Assembly: GCF_035539115.1 (NCBI RefSeq)
Contig: NZ_DATLJA010000092.1
Span: 14,144-78,143 of the forward strand
DNA: 64,000 nucleotides
Origin: Desulfitobacterium_A sp035539115
Lineage (GTDB): Bacteria > Bacillota > Desulfitobacteriia > Desulfitobacteriales > Desulfitobacteriaceae
Direction of reading: 5' to 3'
The notes under the pieces were generated by a model. The model did not search any database and was not told the origin of the DNA. It saw nothing but the letters and a program-made list of their open reading frames with translations. The position numbers and the translations under genes were made by a program. Below are positions 40,421-49,884 of the stretch, piece after piece. Within the stretch, counting starts at the first letter, position 1. Each line of letters starts with the position of its first letter.

Positions 40421-41893
40421 CTAAAGAAAAAGTTGGGTCAATAAATTTGGAATTTCCGCAGGACTCGTTTTTTCCACTTTCCGAACCGTCTTTTTTTCCA
40501 GACCTTGAAGCCCGGCTGGAATAGTCCAACCTGTTAGGTCACTAAGTCGGGCAAGGCTTTCCCATTCATTCTTCGTCGCCTGTTCAGGCTTGATACTTTG
40601 GAGAACCGTCCCAGCAAATTTAAAAGGACTTGCGGTTGAAGCAATAATTGTATAAGTCGAGTCCCCAGTCGATTGGGCATAGTCTTGATACACCTTAACT
40701 GCAACTGCCGTATGTGGATCCAAGACATAAGTCTGTTCAGTATAAACCTGATGTATCTCATCTTTAACCTCAGCTTCGCTCGCCCAGCCTGCTTTAACAT
40801 ATTTTCTGGCCTTGCTCAAGGTCTGAGGATCCACGGCAAATTTTCCCTTGGACTGAAGCTCGCCAAACCAGGCCTTCACTTTATCTGCGTTGCGATCACT
40901 CATTTCATAGAGAAAACGTTCAAAATTACTAGAGATGAGAATATCCATTGAAGGGGAGGAGGTCAAATAGAAAGGCCTTTGGCGATCATAGACTCCAGTT
41001 TGGAAAAAATCTGTGAGCACGTTATTTTGGTTAGAGGCACAAATCAATTCTTTAATGGGTAACCCCATTTCTTTGGCATAATACGCAGCTAAGATATTGC
41101 CAAAGTTCCCGGTTGGAACGACAACATTCATGAATTCTCCCGCTTTGATTTGATCCTTGGCCACGGCCTGCGCGTAAGCCCAGTAATAGTAAACAATTTG
41201 TGGCAAAAGTCTACCCCAGTTAATAGAGTTTGCTGAGGAAAAGGCATATTTCCCTTTCTGGAAGACATCTCTCATCTCTGCAGACCCGAATATTTCCTTT
41301 ACTTTTGACTGACATTCATCAAAATTACCATCGACGGCGATCACATAAGTATTTTCACCCTCGGTCGTCGTCATCTGCCGCTTTTGAACAGCGCTCACTC
41401 CCTTTTCAGGGTAGAAGACCGCGATCTCGATCCCAGGAACATCCCGAAATCCTTCTAAAGCCGCTTTCCCAGTATCCCCTGAGGTAGCAACTAGAATCAG
41501 GACCTTATCTCCTTGAGCAACTGACCGAATACTTTCTTTCAACAAATGTGGGAGCACTTGTAAAGCCATATCCTTAAAGGCTGAAGTTGGGCCATGCCAT
41601 AATTCCAGAATACCCATTTTTCCGACTTGGACTAAGGGGGCCGGATTTTCAGAATCGAAAAGATCTGGGCGATAAACATTAACCGCTTGATCTAAAGTAT
41701 TATCTGAGAATTCTGGAAGATAGAGTTTAAGTATAGTGCGAGCCATTTCAGGGTAGTTTAAGCTACCAAGATCTTGCCAATCGATTTTGAGAATATGTTT
41801 AGGAACAAATAATCCCCCGTCTGGTACCATTCCTAAGGCAATGACTTCTTTTCCGGTTCGTTCCGAGGAATTTCCTCTCGTACTAATATACAC
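40421..41893 (-). CDS. thrC: Threonine synthase
   Basis: 490 residues, the long E. coli/yeast type. It converts O-phosphohomoserine to threonine with PLP. The start MYISTRGNS is typical. The PLP lysine lies in GPTSAFKDMALQVLPHLL, the serine-threonine phosphate region in ATSGDTGKAALEGF, and VVPTGNFGNILAAYYAKEMGLP is the glycine-rich loop. It is convergent with pheA, 17 bp apart, so no terminator of its own is obvious. Confidence 0.96.
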   Translation of the reverse strand: MYISTRGNSSERTGKEVIALGMVPDGGLFVPKHILKIDWQDLGSLNYPEMARTILKLYLPEFSDNTLDQAVNVYRPDLFDSENPAPLVQVGKMGILELWHGPTSAFKDMALQVLPHLLKESIRSVAQGDKVLILVATSGDTGKAALEGFRDVPGIEIAVFYPEKGVSAVQKRQMTTTEGENTYVIAVDGNFDECQSKVKEIFGSAEMRDVFQKGKYAFSSANSINWGRLLPQIVYYYWAYAQAVAKDQIKAGEFMNVVVPTGNFGNILAAYYAKEMGLPIKELICASNQNNVLTDFFQTGVYDRQRPFYLTSSPSMDILISSNFERFLYEMSDRNADKVKAWFGELQSKGKFAVDPQTLSKARKYVKAGWASEAEVKDEIHQVYTEQTYVLDPHTAVAVKVYQDYAQSTGDSTYTIIASTASPFKFAGTVLQSIKPEQATKNEWESLARLSDLTGWTIPAGLQGLEKKTVRKVEKTSPAEIPNLLTQLFL

Positions 41894-42013
41894 GCGTTTC
41901 CCTCCTAGCCATAATCATCTATTGTTATTCGCTCCCTGGAGACACTTTTCCTTCTCTAGTATACATGGGAAGGGTCCTTTCGTTAATCTTTTCCGCTTAA
42001 AGGGGGAATATTT

Positions 42014-43408
42014 ATGAGCATTCCGGAAAGTTCTCATCGTCAATACCGCCAGACCCTCATTCTTGGACTCATCCGTAGTGTCGACGAATTATTTCCGCAA
42101 GAACAGCTGAAAATAGCTTACTCTATTCTGGATGGTATCTATTGCGAATTTGATAATTCTTTCATTTCGGTACGAGAAGTCACTCGCATTGAAGACCATC
42201 TCAAGAAGTGGGTCGCTGATGATCAACACTTGCAGTTTCAGCTTGAAGATGATGGTTTTTTTCACTGTGAAGTCAACGGGAAAATCATAAATTCCCTTTA
42301 TCCGCCATTACCACGAAGCGCCCCTATCTATCCTTTTCGTCTCATCCATTACCCTCCGGGATTTATTCTTCTCTTTTCGAATCCTGATCATCCTGAAAAG
42401 CTCGCTCCCTTCATTCCCCCGGAAAAACTAGCAGCGACCTTCCTCGAAACTCAACGTTGGGGCGAAAACCTTCATCTTGCTGAAGTTAAGGACGTTAACC
42501 AAATCATTTGGGAACAGCACTCCCAAGAGTTAATTTGCCTAGCCGAGGCTCTTCATGAAAAAAAAGTGTCCCTCATTGCCGACCGGATCCTGAAGCAACG
42601 CAAAAATGTAAGAATCATTATGATTTCAGGCCCTTCTTCCTCCGGAAAAACAACCTTTGCGCAACGTCTTGCGACTCAACTTCGGGTCAACGGCCTTCGT
42701 CCGGTCGCCTTATCCTTAGATAACTATTTTTGCGCCCGTGAAGAAACGTCCAAGGATGCAGACGGGAAGCCTAATTTTGAAGCTTTAGAGGCGCTCGATC
42801 TCCCCCTACTCAATATTCATCTCCAATCTCTGATTGAAGGGGAAGAGATCGAATGCCCCATTTACGATTTTGCAAGCGGTCGGCGGAAACCCCATGGCAC
42901 CAAGATGAAACTCTTAGACGATCAAATTCTGGTGATGGAAGGTATTCACGGCCTTAATCCCCGACTTCTTTCCTCACTTGACCGCAACCATCTCTTTCGA
43001 ATTTATGTCAGTGCCCTTTTCCAACTCAACATTGATCCCTATAACCGGATCCCTACAACTGAGGTCCGCTTAATTCGACGAATGGTCCGTGATGATAAAT
43101 TTAGAGGAATTTCCCCAGAAAACACCCTCGTCCAATGGGCAAGCGTTCGACGCGGGGAAAATACCAATATTTTTCCGTACCAAGAAGAAGCTGACGTAAT
43201 GTTCAATTCAAGCCTGCTTTTTGAGTTAAATGCCCTTCGTTCCTATGCCGAACCCTTACTAATTTCTGTCCCTCAGGAACATTCGCAGTACCCAACCGCG
43301 ATCCATCTGCTACGATTGCTCTCCCACTTTGAACCCTTAGACATTTCCAAAGTTCCCTTTAACTCCATTTTACGTGAATTTATTGGGGGCGGAATCTATT
43401 CCTATTAA
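42014..43408 (+). CDS. Uridine kinase-like nucleoside kinase with N-terminal ThrRS-like segment
   Basis: 464 residues. The C-terminal half is a phosphoribulokinase/uridine kinase domain: Walker A ISGPSSSGKTTFAQRLA, then LSLDNYF, then YDFASGRRKP and VMEGIHGLNP. The first half (SVREVTRIEDHLKKWV ... EKLAATFLETQRWGENLHLA) matches the threonyl-tRNA-synthetase-like extension of Firmicute nucleoside kinases, but is shorter than usual because the TGS domain is absent. An AGGGGGA site precedes the ATG. It probably salvages uridine or cytidine. Confidence 0.85.
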   Translation: MSIPESSHRQYRQTLILGLIRSVDELFPQEQLKIAYSILDGIYCEFDNSFISVREVTRIEDHLKKWVADDQHLQFQLEDDGFFHCEVNGKIINSLYPPLPRSAPIYPFRLIHYPPGFILLFSNPDHPEKLAPFIPPEKLAATFLETQRWGENLHLAEVKDVNQIIWEQHSQELICLAEALHEKKVSLIADRILKQRKNVRIIMISGPSSSGKTTFAQRLATQLRVNGLRPVALSLDNYFCAREETSKDADGKPNFEALEALDLPLLNIHLQSLIEGEEIECPIYDFASGRRKPHGTKMKLLDDQILVMEGIHGLNPRLLSSLDRNHLFRIYVSALFQLNIDPYNRIPTTEVRLIRRMVRDDKFRGISPENTLVQWASVRRGENTNIFPYQEEADVMFNSSLLFELNALRSYAEPLLISVPQEHSQYPTAIHLLRLLSHFEPLDISKVPFNSILREFIGGGIYSY

Positions 43409-43434
43409 ATTAGAGAGCTAAAAAGGATATTAGG

Positions 43435-43480
43435 AAAAGGGGAACCATCAGAAGAATTCCTGATAGTCCCCCTTTATTTT
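43435..43480 (+). terminator. Terminator of the nucleoside kinase gene
   Basis: AAAGGGGAACCATCAG pairs with CTGATAGTCCCCCTTT with small mismatches, followed by ATTTT. Repeat locus 6 starts right there. Confidence 0.85.
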
Positions 43481-43712
43481 ACTAACAGAAACTTCCATGA
43501 ACCTGCCGATTCACAGGGAGGTATGAAAATGTAGTCCATTTTCGTAAGAAAGTATAAGTTTTGGGCAGATAGCATAAGTGCAACCAGCGGCTTTCGTTCT
43601 CCTACGATGCAAGTGGTTAAGTCCGGCAGGATAAGGCGACTAAGGCCACCGCTTTGGCGCTGACCAAGTCTTCTTTATCGCTAAAGCTCGGCGAAAGCCG
43701 GGTTTTCTTTAT
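43480..43712 (+). repeat. Terminator-associated modular repeat, locus 6
   Basis: TACTAACAGAAACTTCCATG begins at the T-tract. Order: nested insert (about 43489-43549), joint AAGAAAGTATAA, core GGCAGATAGCATAAGTGCAAC, then a type-2 unit (TCCTACGATGCAAGTGG with TCCGGCAGGATAAGG), then CTCGGCgaaaGCCGGG and TTTTCTTTA. Its type-2 part is nearly the mirror of locus 1. Confidence 0.92.
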
Positions 43713-43730
43713 ATTTCACTCAGTAACTGG

Positions 43731-43919
43731 TTACTTCCACTCACTAGCGAGCTGGCCAGCTTTAGCATAATTTTGTTTCGGCATGTCACGAATAATAATG
43801 GAAATGCTTTCCCGAGATGCCCCAGCTGTTTCCATGAGAGCTTCCGTTATTTTTTCCACCATGGCCTTTTTCTGTTCATAAGTGCGCCCTTCTAAAAGAT
43901 CAATCTGCACAATTGGCAT
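43731..43919 (-). CDS. 4-oxalocrotonate tautomerase-family enzyme
   Basis: 62 residues from the ATG at 43919 (GGGGG seven bases upstream). The second residue is proline (MPIVQIDLLEGRTYEQKKAM), which becomes the catalytic N-terminal Pro1 once Met is removed; reading from 43946 would bury it. The sequence ends SIIIRDMPKQNYAKAGQL. The pathway is not evident; it may act with the FAH-family enzyme two genes upstream. Confidence 0.9.
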   Translation of the reverse strand: MPIVQIDLLEGRTYEQKKAMVEKITEALMETAGASRESISIIIRDMPKQNYAKAGQLASEWK

Positions 43920-43942
43920 TTTAATTTCCCCCTCACTATTCA

Positions 43943-44254
43943 TCATTTTTTATTAACAACTTCAATCAGAAATTCATACCCCGTTTGCTCCGCCCATTTT
44001 TTAATCATTTGGGGATCCCTGATAAGTTCTTCCTTAAACATTCGCGAACACTTTTTTAAACCCGCCTCAAGCCGTAGCGCCTGACTCCACGTAGCGACCT
44101 GCCAGGCCTGCATAAGTGCGACCGGTGAACGACTACGCGTGTATTTAGCGCCTTTGCCTTCGTTATGCTCGTGGAGTCTGCGGTTTAGGTCAGTCGTCGA
44201 ACCTGAATAAAGCGTCTGATCAGCACACCGAAGAATATAAACCCAGTAAGCCAT
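43943..44254 (-). CDS. GIY-YIG nuclease domain protein (YhbQ/YazA-like)
   Basis: 103 residues with AYWVYILRCADQTLYSGSTTDLNRRLHEHNEGKGAKYTRSR: the motif is V-Y-I and L-Y-S-G rather than GIY-YIG. The catalytic Arg (NRRLHEHN) and a Glu downstream are present. The role in the cell is not established for this family. It lies 1 bp from mqnA. Confidence 0.9.
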   Translation of the reverse strand: MAYWVYILRCADQTLYSGSTTDLNRRLHEHNEGKGAKYTRSRSPVALMQAWQVATWSQALRLEAGLKKCSRMFKEELIRDPQMIKKWAEQTGYEFLIEVVNKK

Positions 44255-44255
44255 C

Positions 44256-45089
44256 TTATCCCCTCGGGAAGAAGTCGGCAGGCCAAATCATAAACTCGGG
44301 TTGCTCCGAGAGTTGACCATATTTTACACAGTACTCGAAATAACGACTTAATCCCTGTTGGAGCTCTGAGTTAAAAGTATAGCGGAACTGCCGAAAATAA
44401 TCAAACCAAAAATCCGACGTTGCTCCGAGCATCTCAACACAGGTATGGACAATTTCATCCATGTGCGTTAGAGCATGATCGCGAGCTTGGATCAATAATT
44501 TATGTGTCTCTCTGAGTTCTTCCCCTTTTTCCTGAATTAAGGATTTAGGATAAGCCCAAACTGAGTAGGTCATGGAACAGCCCGTCTGCCGGTACCATTC
44601 TTCTCCTAAATCAATAATCTGAACATTAGGCTGATCAAGTGCAGCTTGAATTGCTTGGTCCGCAATGAGCAATCCAGCATCAGCCTCGGCCAGCATTTCT
44701 TTTAACCCCGCATCCATGATCACATATTCGGGTGTGCTGTGATAAAATTCCTTCATTAGAACCTTAAGCAGGTTTACTGAGGTTGCTGAATGACTGGTGA
44801 GAGCTACTTTTCGTCCATCCAATTGCTGCAAAGGATATTTAGAAAAGAGAAGAATTGAACCTACTCGACCTTTCGTTGAAACGGAAAGGTCGGGCAGTAT
44901 GGCATAATCTCGCCAATGCTCGCCAAAGGAAAAGGCACTTATCGGTGCTGTGTCAATTTTACCTTCTGCAAGCATTTTATTATGACCTGTTGGCTGAGCG
45001 ATAACCCAATCGAGTAAAGGGTTTTCTCGTGAAAGAGAGTAAAACATTGGCAGCATATTAGTATTCTGATTGTGTCCTATACAAATCAA
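44256..45089 (-). CDS. mqnA: Chorismate dehydratase MqnA
   Basis: 277 residues, periplasmic-binding-protein fold. It turns chorismate into 3-enolpyruvylbenzoate, the first step of the futalosine menaquinone route. Family features are KIDTAPISAFSFGEHWRDYAILPDLSVSTKGRVGSILLFSK, ALTSHSATSVNLLKVLM and ADAGLLIADQAIQAA. The start is a TTG with AGGAGG nine bases upstream. It sits in an operon with an FAH-family gene, GIY-YIG and tautomerase genes, not with the other mqn genes. Confidence 0.9.
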   Translation of the reverse strand: MICIGHNQNTNMLPMFYSLSRENPLLDWVIAQPTGHNKMLAEGKIDTAPISAFSFGEHWRDYAILPDLSVSTKGRVGSILLFSKYPLQQLDGRKVALTSHSATSVNLLKVLMKEFYHSTPEYVIMDAGLKEMLAEADAGLLIADQAIQAALDQPNVQIIDLGEEWYRQTGCSMTYSVWAYPKSLIQEKGEELRETHKLLIQARDHALTHMDEIVHTCVEMLGATSDFWFDYFRQFRYTFNSELQQGLSRYFEYCVKYGQLSEQPEFMIWPADFFPRG

Positions 45090-45107
45090 TGGATTATTCC
45101 TCCTGCT

Positions 45108-45863
45108 TTAACGGATACGATTACGTAGTTCCCCAATGCCTTCAACCTGGACCACGATTTCGTCTCCCGATTTCATCGGACTAACCCCTTCTGGAGTACC
45201 CGTCAGAATAACGTCCCCAGGCAGCAGGGTCATCACTTGGGATATAAAGCTCACAAGCTTAGTTATCGGATTCAGGAAATAGTGTGTATTGGAAGACTGT
45301 TTAACTTTGCCATTGAGAATCGCGCGAACATCTAAATGGTTAGGATCAAGATCGGTAACGATCCAAGGCCCAAGTGGGCAAAATGTATCGAAACCCTTTC
45401 CTCTCGTCCATTGTCCGTCTTTACGCTGGAGATCACGAGCTGTTACATCATTACCGCAGGTATACCCGAAAATATAGTCAAAGGCCTTATCTTCAGAGAT
45501 ATCTTTGGCAGTTTTACCTATAACCACAGCCAATTCTGCTTCATGATCCACCTGCTGGCTCATCGCCGGAGCAATGATTTCAGCCTCTGGCCCGATCACG
45601 GATGTGTTCGGTTTAATAAAGATGATAGGGTCCTCAGGCTTGCTTCCTCCAAATTCTGCAATGTGCTTCGCATAGTTTAACCCGATACAAACCACTTTGC
45701 TGGGGTGAACGGGAGCCAGTAATTGTACATCCTTAAAAGTGAGAATTTGGCCTGTGGGCAGATTCTCTTTTTCAAGGAAAGAGCGGTCTAAGACCGTTAT
45801 TTTTTCTCCATCCAGCGTACCGAACCGAATTGCACCCTCATGGATGAACCGTATGTATTTCAT
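45108..45863 (-). CDS. Fumarylacetoacetate hydrolase-family enzyme
   Basis: 251 residues from the ATG at 45863 (AAAGGAG ten bases upstream). Metal ligands are in DHEAELAVVIGKTAKDISEDKA and GYTCGNDVTARDLQ; KPNTSVIGPEAEI and GDVILTGTPEGVSPM complete the signature. The family includes acylpyruvases and oxaloacetate decarboxylases. It heads the operon with mqnA, which may be a coincidence. Confidence 0.9.
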   Translation of the reverse strand: MKYIRFIHEGAIRFGTLDGEKITVLDRSFLEKENLPTGQILTFKDVQLLAPVHPSKVVCIGLNYAKHIAEFGGSKPEDPIIFIKPNTSVIGPEAEIIAPAMSQQVDHEAELAVVIGKTAKDISEDKAFDYIFGYTCGNDVTARDLQRKDGQWTRGKGFDTFCPLGPWIVTDLDPNHLDVRAILNGKVKQSSNTHYFLNPITKLVSFISQVMTLLPGDVILTGTPEGVSPMKSGDEIVVQVEGIGELRNRIR

Positions 45864-45897
45864 TCTTTCTTCTCCTTTCTTCAACTACGCGGACAAA

Positions 45898-47121
45898 TCA
45901 AATCCCTATTCGACTTTCTTGAACAGATTCCTTCTCATGAGGTCCAAATACCCGCCAATAAAATAAACTTGCGGACAAATAGAGCAGGGCGGTTAGAAAA
46001 TAAGGACTACTATACCCCATTGTCCCCATGAGCCAACCGCCAATGCTTGCACTCAAAGCCCGGCTTAAATTCTGGGACATACTGACAAGGCTAGACACTG
46101 TACTGCGTAACTTTAAAGGAGTAATCTCCATGGTAAAGCTTCCGCTAATCGGATTATTCATATTCATTAATATATTGCGTAGTAAAAAGGAAACAATAAC
46201 GATCCCCAACGATTGCGGCAAAGCAATCATCAAAAGGAGTGGGATGGATAGCATTTGGAAAATAACAACGGATTTCACTTTGCCCAGACTATGCATTAAC
46301 AATGGAGCGAGCAAGCCCGCCGAAGCCACCCCAACCTGAGATATCGACATCACTATGCCCACAAGATCAAGGGAAGCATGCAATTTTTGGGAAAGGAAAA
46401 TGTTAAAAAAAGGGATTACTAATCCTGCTCCTAAGCCAATCTGAAAATTGTAGACAAAGACATCCCGGGCTACCCGAGAGGATTTGACAACTCTCCAGTA
46501 CTCCCGAGCATCAATTTGGGTTCTCGACCGACTCCGTGCTGTGGGGTTGATATCATTTTGACCCATTAAAGCCGCGAATATCACGGCAATTCCAGGCAAG
46601 ACTGAGAATAATACCAAACTCCAATGTGCAGAAAAGAGTCCCGGTAGTTTACCTACGCACAGACTGCCTAAAACAAGGGCGGCAGTCGTCAGGGAAAAAT
46701 TCACACTGAAAAGATAAGGTTGTGTACTTGAATCACTATTTTCTGCCAAAAGCGGCAGGGTCACAGCAGCGAGCATACCCTGTCCCATTCCAAAAAGCAA
46801 TGAAAAAAGCGCTGTTGCCCGGCCAACTGGCATAAGAACCTGTCCCATTAGCCCTCCACTCGTGAGGATAAGTGCTATAATTAAAACATTCTTCTTACCC
46901 CAGATATCAGCAAGAATTCCTGCTGGAAGAGAAAACACGCCATTAGCTAAAAGACCCAGGGATAAAATATACCCCAAAAAGGTTTCGCTCTGCCCGGAAT
47001 TCATAAGAATTATTCCAAATAGGAGGTTAAAGGCGCCTGTACCTAAAGATTGTAGAAAGGAAGCCGCTAGAAAATATCGTGCATTTCGCGAAAAAGGTCT
47101 AGACCCATAACCCCATCGCAT
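45898..47121 (-). CDS. MFS transporter
   Basis: 407 residues, 12 predicted membrane segments. LADIWGKKNVLIIALILTSGG is the usual motif A loop between helices 2 and 3. It lies 34 bp ahead of the FAH gene on the same strand and probably starts that operon. Substrate unknown. Confidence 0.87.
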   Translation of the reverse strand: MRWGYGSRPFSRNARYFLAASFLQSLGTGAFNLLFGIILMNSGQSETFLGYILSLGLLANGVFSLPAGILADIWGKKNVLIIALILTSGGLMGQVLMPVGRATALFSLLFGMGQGMLAAVTLPLLAENSDSSTQPYLFSVNFSLTTAALVLGSLCVGKLPGLFSAHWSLVLFSVLPGIAVIFAALMGQNDINPTARSRSRTQIDAREYWRVVKSSRVARDVFVYNFQIGLGAGLVIPFFNIFLSQKLHASLDLVGIVMSISQVGVASAGLLAPLLMHSLGKVKSVVIFQMLSIPLLLMIALPQSLGIVIVSFLLRNILMNMNNPISGSFTMEITPLKLRSTVSSLVSMSQNLSRALSASIGGWLMGTMGYSSPYFLTALLYLSASLFYWRVFGPHEKESVQESRIGI

Positions 47122-47208
47122 GTCTTCACCTTCTTCGTATTACGGATTTTATTCTAGCATGCTATGCGTGAAAAGAGCAATAAAGGAAACTAAAGGAGGA
47201 GCCTTCCT

Positions 47209-47865
47209 TTGAAAAACATTCGGCAAGCCTCACCCCAAACCATTTTTAAGCTTTTGGAACAGACGTATCCAGATGCTCATTGCGAGCTCAATTTTTCCAA
47301 TCCGTTTCAACTGCTCGTGGCAACAATTTTGAGTGCCCAAGCTACAGACCGGAAGGTTAACCAAATTACGGAACGACTTTTTCAAAAATACGTAACCCCT
47401 CAGGACCTTCTTCAGGTCACCCAAGCGGAATTCGAACAGGAAATCAAAGAAATCGGGCTTTATCATAATAAAGCTAAAAACATTCTAGCCACCTGTCGAA
47501 TCTTAGTCGAAAAATACCAGGGCAAAGTTCCAGGGAGCTTTGAGGAATTAATAGAACTCCCCGGTGTCGGAAGAAAAACGGCCAACGTGGTCCTCAGCAA
47601 TGCCTTTGGCATCCCTGCTCTGGCTGTTGACACCCATGTTTTGCGAGTCTCAAACCGTTTGGGACTCGCCGCAGGGAATAACCCGGACCTTGTTGAGGAA
47701 CAGTTAAAAAACCTGATTCCCCAAGAAAAATGGAGTCAGGCCCATCACCTTCTGATTTGGCATGGTCGCAGAACCTGCTTGGCTCGACGTCCCCTATGCC
47801 TGCTTTGTCCCTTATCCTCAGTTTGTGCAGCCACTCAAAGTGAAGCTAGCTCATCACCTCAGTAA
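47209..47865 (+). CDS. nth: Endonuclease III
   Basis: 218 residues. A base-excision DNA glycosylase/AP lyase. Helix-hairpin-helix LPGVGRKTANVVL with catalytic Lys, then DTHVLRVSNRLGL with catalytic Asp. The cluster motif C-x6-C-x2-C-x5-C is present as CLARRPLCLLCPLSSVC. AAAGGAGG precedes a TTG start at 47209. It overlaps the convergent HD-GYP gene by 20 bp. Confidence 0.96.
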   Translation: MKNIRQASPQTIFKLLEQTYPDAHCELNFSNPFQLLVATILSAQATDRKVNQITERLFQKYVTPQDLLQVTQAEFEQEIKEIGLYHNKAKNILATCRILVEKYQGKVPGSFEELIELPGVGRKTANVVLSNAFGIPALAVDTHVLRVSNRLGLAAGNNPDLVEEQLKNLIPQEKWSQAHHLLIWHGRRTCLARRPLCLLCPLSSVCAATQSEASSSPQ

Positions 47866-48904
47866 TGAAGATTGTACGGTTTTTAATCATATTGTATTCT
47901 TTACCCTTGCTTGAATTGAGTTCTGCATCTTCGAAAACACGAACTATCGGACGAGTAGGCATACTCAGATTTTGATCAACCACGACACCTATTTCCCCAG
48001 TACTGAGACGTACGGTAACCCCCGTTGGATAAGCCGCGATATTCTTCAAAAACAAGCGAACATGTTCTAAGGAAAAAACCTTTCCGACGAGTCCCATCAG
48101 GATTTCACATGCTTCATGAGGCATTACCCTTTTTAATCCACTATTATCCGTTGTTAACTTGTCAAACATATCGGTAAGCGCGACAATTTGCGCCAAAGGG
48201 TGGATTTCTGCGTCTTTCAGATGGCGCGGATAGCCCGTACCGTTAATATGCTCATGATGTTGAAAAGCAATATGGGCTACAACCAAACTAAATTCTTTAC
48301 GTTTTCTTAACTCTTCAAACCCTAAGGTGGTATGTGTTTTGTAACGTTCGCTTTCCTCTGGAGTTAGGTTTTCGGTTTTGCCGACTAATTCTGGCTCGAG
48401 CTGCATCTTGCCGATATCATGAAGCAATGCACCAATCGCTAGGGTTTCCAATTTTTCCTTATCTAAGAGCATCGCCTTACCCAGGACGGCAGACAAAACA
48501 CAAACATTGACAGCATGAGCAAACATTTGATTATCCCGACTTCGGATGTCCATGAGGCTCACCAAAATATCTTTTTTAAACATGATTTCTTCAACAATCT
48601 TACTCACGATTTTTTTTAATTCAAAACCATTCAGGTCTTTTCCGAGCCGAACTGCTTGGGAACTTTTCTCGATCAGTTCCATCGCTTCCCACCGTTGTTC
48701 CTCAGTGATCACATCTTCAAATACCACATCATCAAAACGAGCATCTTCAATATAAACAATGGATATTCCCATATCCCTTAACTTACCAATATATAAGGGC
48801 GTCAGTTTAACATCTTTGCCAAGGAGGACTCTCCCTTTGCTTGAATAAATTGTTTTGCCCAAGACGTCGCCGATCTTGAGTGAATTTACACTGACTTGTC
48901 TCAC
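47846..48904 (-). CDS. HD-GYP domain c-di-GMP phosphodiesterase
   Basis: 352 residues. The HD-GYP domain has LLHDIGK and HHEHINGTGYPRHLK; the latter is the diagnostic GYP motif. These enzymes degrade c-di-GMP. The N-terminus has an unnamed all-beta segment (NSLKIGDVLGKTIYSSKGRVLLGKDVKLTPLYIGKLRDMGI), commonly seen ahead of HD-GYP. No membrane or receiver domain is present. Confidence 0.92.
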   Translation of the reverse strand: MRQVSVNSLKIGDVLGKTIYSSKGRVLLGKDVKLTPLYIGKLRDMGISIVYIEDARFDDVVFEDVITEEQRWEAMELIEKSSQAVRLGKDLNGFELKKIVSKIVEEIMFKKDILVSLMDIRSRDNQMFAHAVNVCVLSAVLGKAMLLDKEKLETLAIGALLHDIGKMQLEPELVGKTENLTPEESERYKTHTTLGFEELRKRKEFSLVVAHIAFQHHEHINGTGYPRHLKDAEIHPLAQIVALTDMFDKLTTDNSGLKRVMPHEACEILMGLVGKVFSLEHVRLFLKNIAAYPTGVTVRLSTGEIGVVVDQNLSMPTRPIVRVFEDAELNSSKGKEYNMIKNRTIFITEVMS

Positions 48905-49055
48905 TTGGACAGCCCCTTCCTCTTTGTCTTCCCACTTCTTCTATCCTACATCATTTCTCTATGGATTTAAACTTCTACTCTTCAAATGGGACTAAAGGTC
49001 AAGAAATATAAAGTTCATTACATCAATTTGAGCTTAGTAAAATGGAGTTGATAGG

Positions 49056-49808
49056 ATGCTTACTCAACTAATTTTTCTATGTAGTTTTGGTTTTCTAGCC
49101 GCGGCTGTAGACGCTATAGCCGGAGGGGGCGGGCTCATTAGCTTACCTGCTTTACTTTTAGTAGGGATATCCCCTCATTTTGCCCTAGGTACTAATAAGT
49201 TTGCAGCTACAATGGGTGCCTTAAACAGTTCCATAACCTTTGCCCGCTCTGGAAAAGTTTATGTTTCACTTGTTAAATGGCAGATCCCATTTACTCTAGT
49301 TGGAGCCTCCTTAGGTGTTTTTTCAGTTCTTCATGTAAATTCGGATTTTTTAAATAAGGTTGTTCCCGTGCTCATTTTGTTAGTAGGAATATACACCTTA
49401 TTTCATAAAAACTTAGGTCTTGAGACTCGATTTCAAGGATTAACCCATAGTAATTTAGCAGTCGGTTGTCTACTCGCCTTCGTGTTAGGATTCTACGACG
49501 GCTTTTTTGGTCCGGGTGCAGGCTCTTTCCTAATTTTTCTCTTTATTACCCTATATGGCTTTGATTTTGTGACATCCTCAGCCAACGCTAAGGTTTTAAA
49601 TTTTGTAAGTAATTTTATTTCCTTAATTCTCTTCGCCTGGAACGGCAAAATTTTGTATGATTATGGTATACCTATGGCGTTCTTTATGCTTCTTGGGTCT
49701 CAGTTAGGAACTAAACTTGCCATCCATAAAGGGGCAGGTTTAGTGAAACCTATTTTTATTACAATGTCCCTATTAGTTGCCGTCAAACTTATCTACCAAT
49801 CTCTTTAA
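49056..49808 (+). CDS. TSUP (TauE/SafE) family anion exporter
   Basis: 250 residues, about eight membrane segments in two similar halves. VDAIAGGGGLISLPALLLVG and ALGTNKFAATMGAL are the first-half signature; GFYDGFFGPGAGSFLIF is the second. The family moves sulfite, sulfoacetate or related sulfonates, plausible in a sulfur-metabolising anaerobe. The start is an ATG with weak GGAG upstream. Confidence 0.9.
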   Translation: MLTQLIFLCSFGFLAAAVDAIAGGGGLISLPALLLVGISPHFALGTNKFAATMGALNSSITFARSGKVYVSLVKWQIPFTLVGASLGVFSVLHVNSDFLNKVVPVLILLVGIYTLFHKNLGLETRFQGLTHSNLAVGCLLAFVLGFYDGFFGPGAGSFLIFLFITLYGFDFVTSSANAKVLNFVSNFISLILFAWNGKILYDYGIPMAFFMLLGSQLGTKLAIHKGAGLVKPIFITMSLLVAVKLIYQSL

Positions 49809-49842
49809 GTTGTTTTCCTGAACGTTCTACGTTTTTGCAATC

Positions 49843-49884
49843 TGATATGAAATGAGCCGCCTATTGGCGGCTCATTTCATATCA
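49843..49884. terminator. Shared terminator of TSUP and VanW genes
   Basis: A perfect 19-bp inverted repeat around TATT; outer bases TGATATGAAATGAG and inner GCCGCC. It contains the last codons and stop of the VanW gene, so the two convergent genes share it. Confidence 0.88.
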
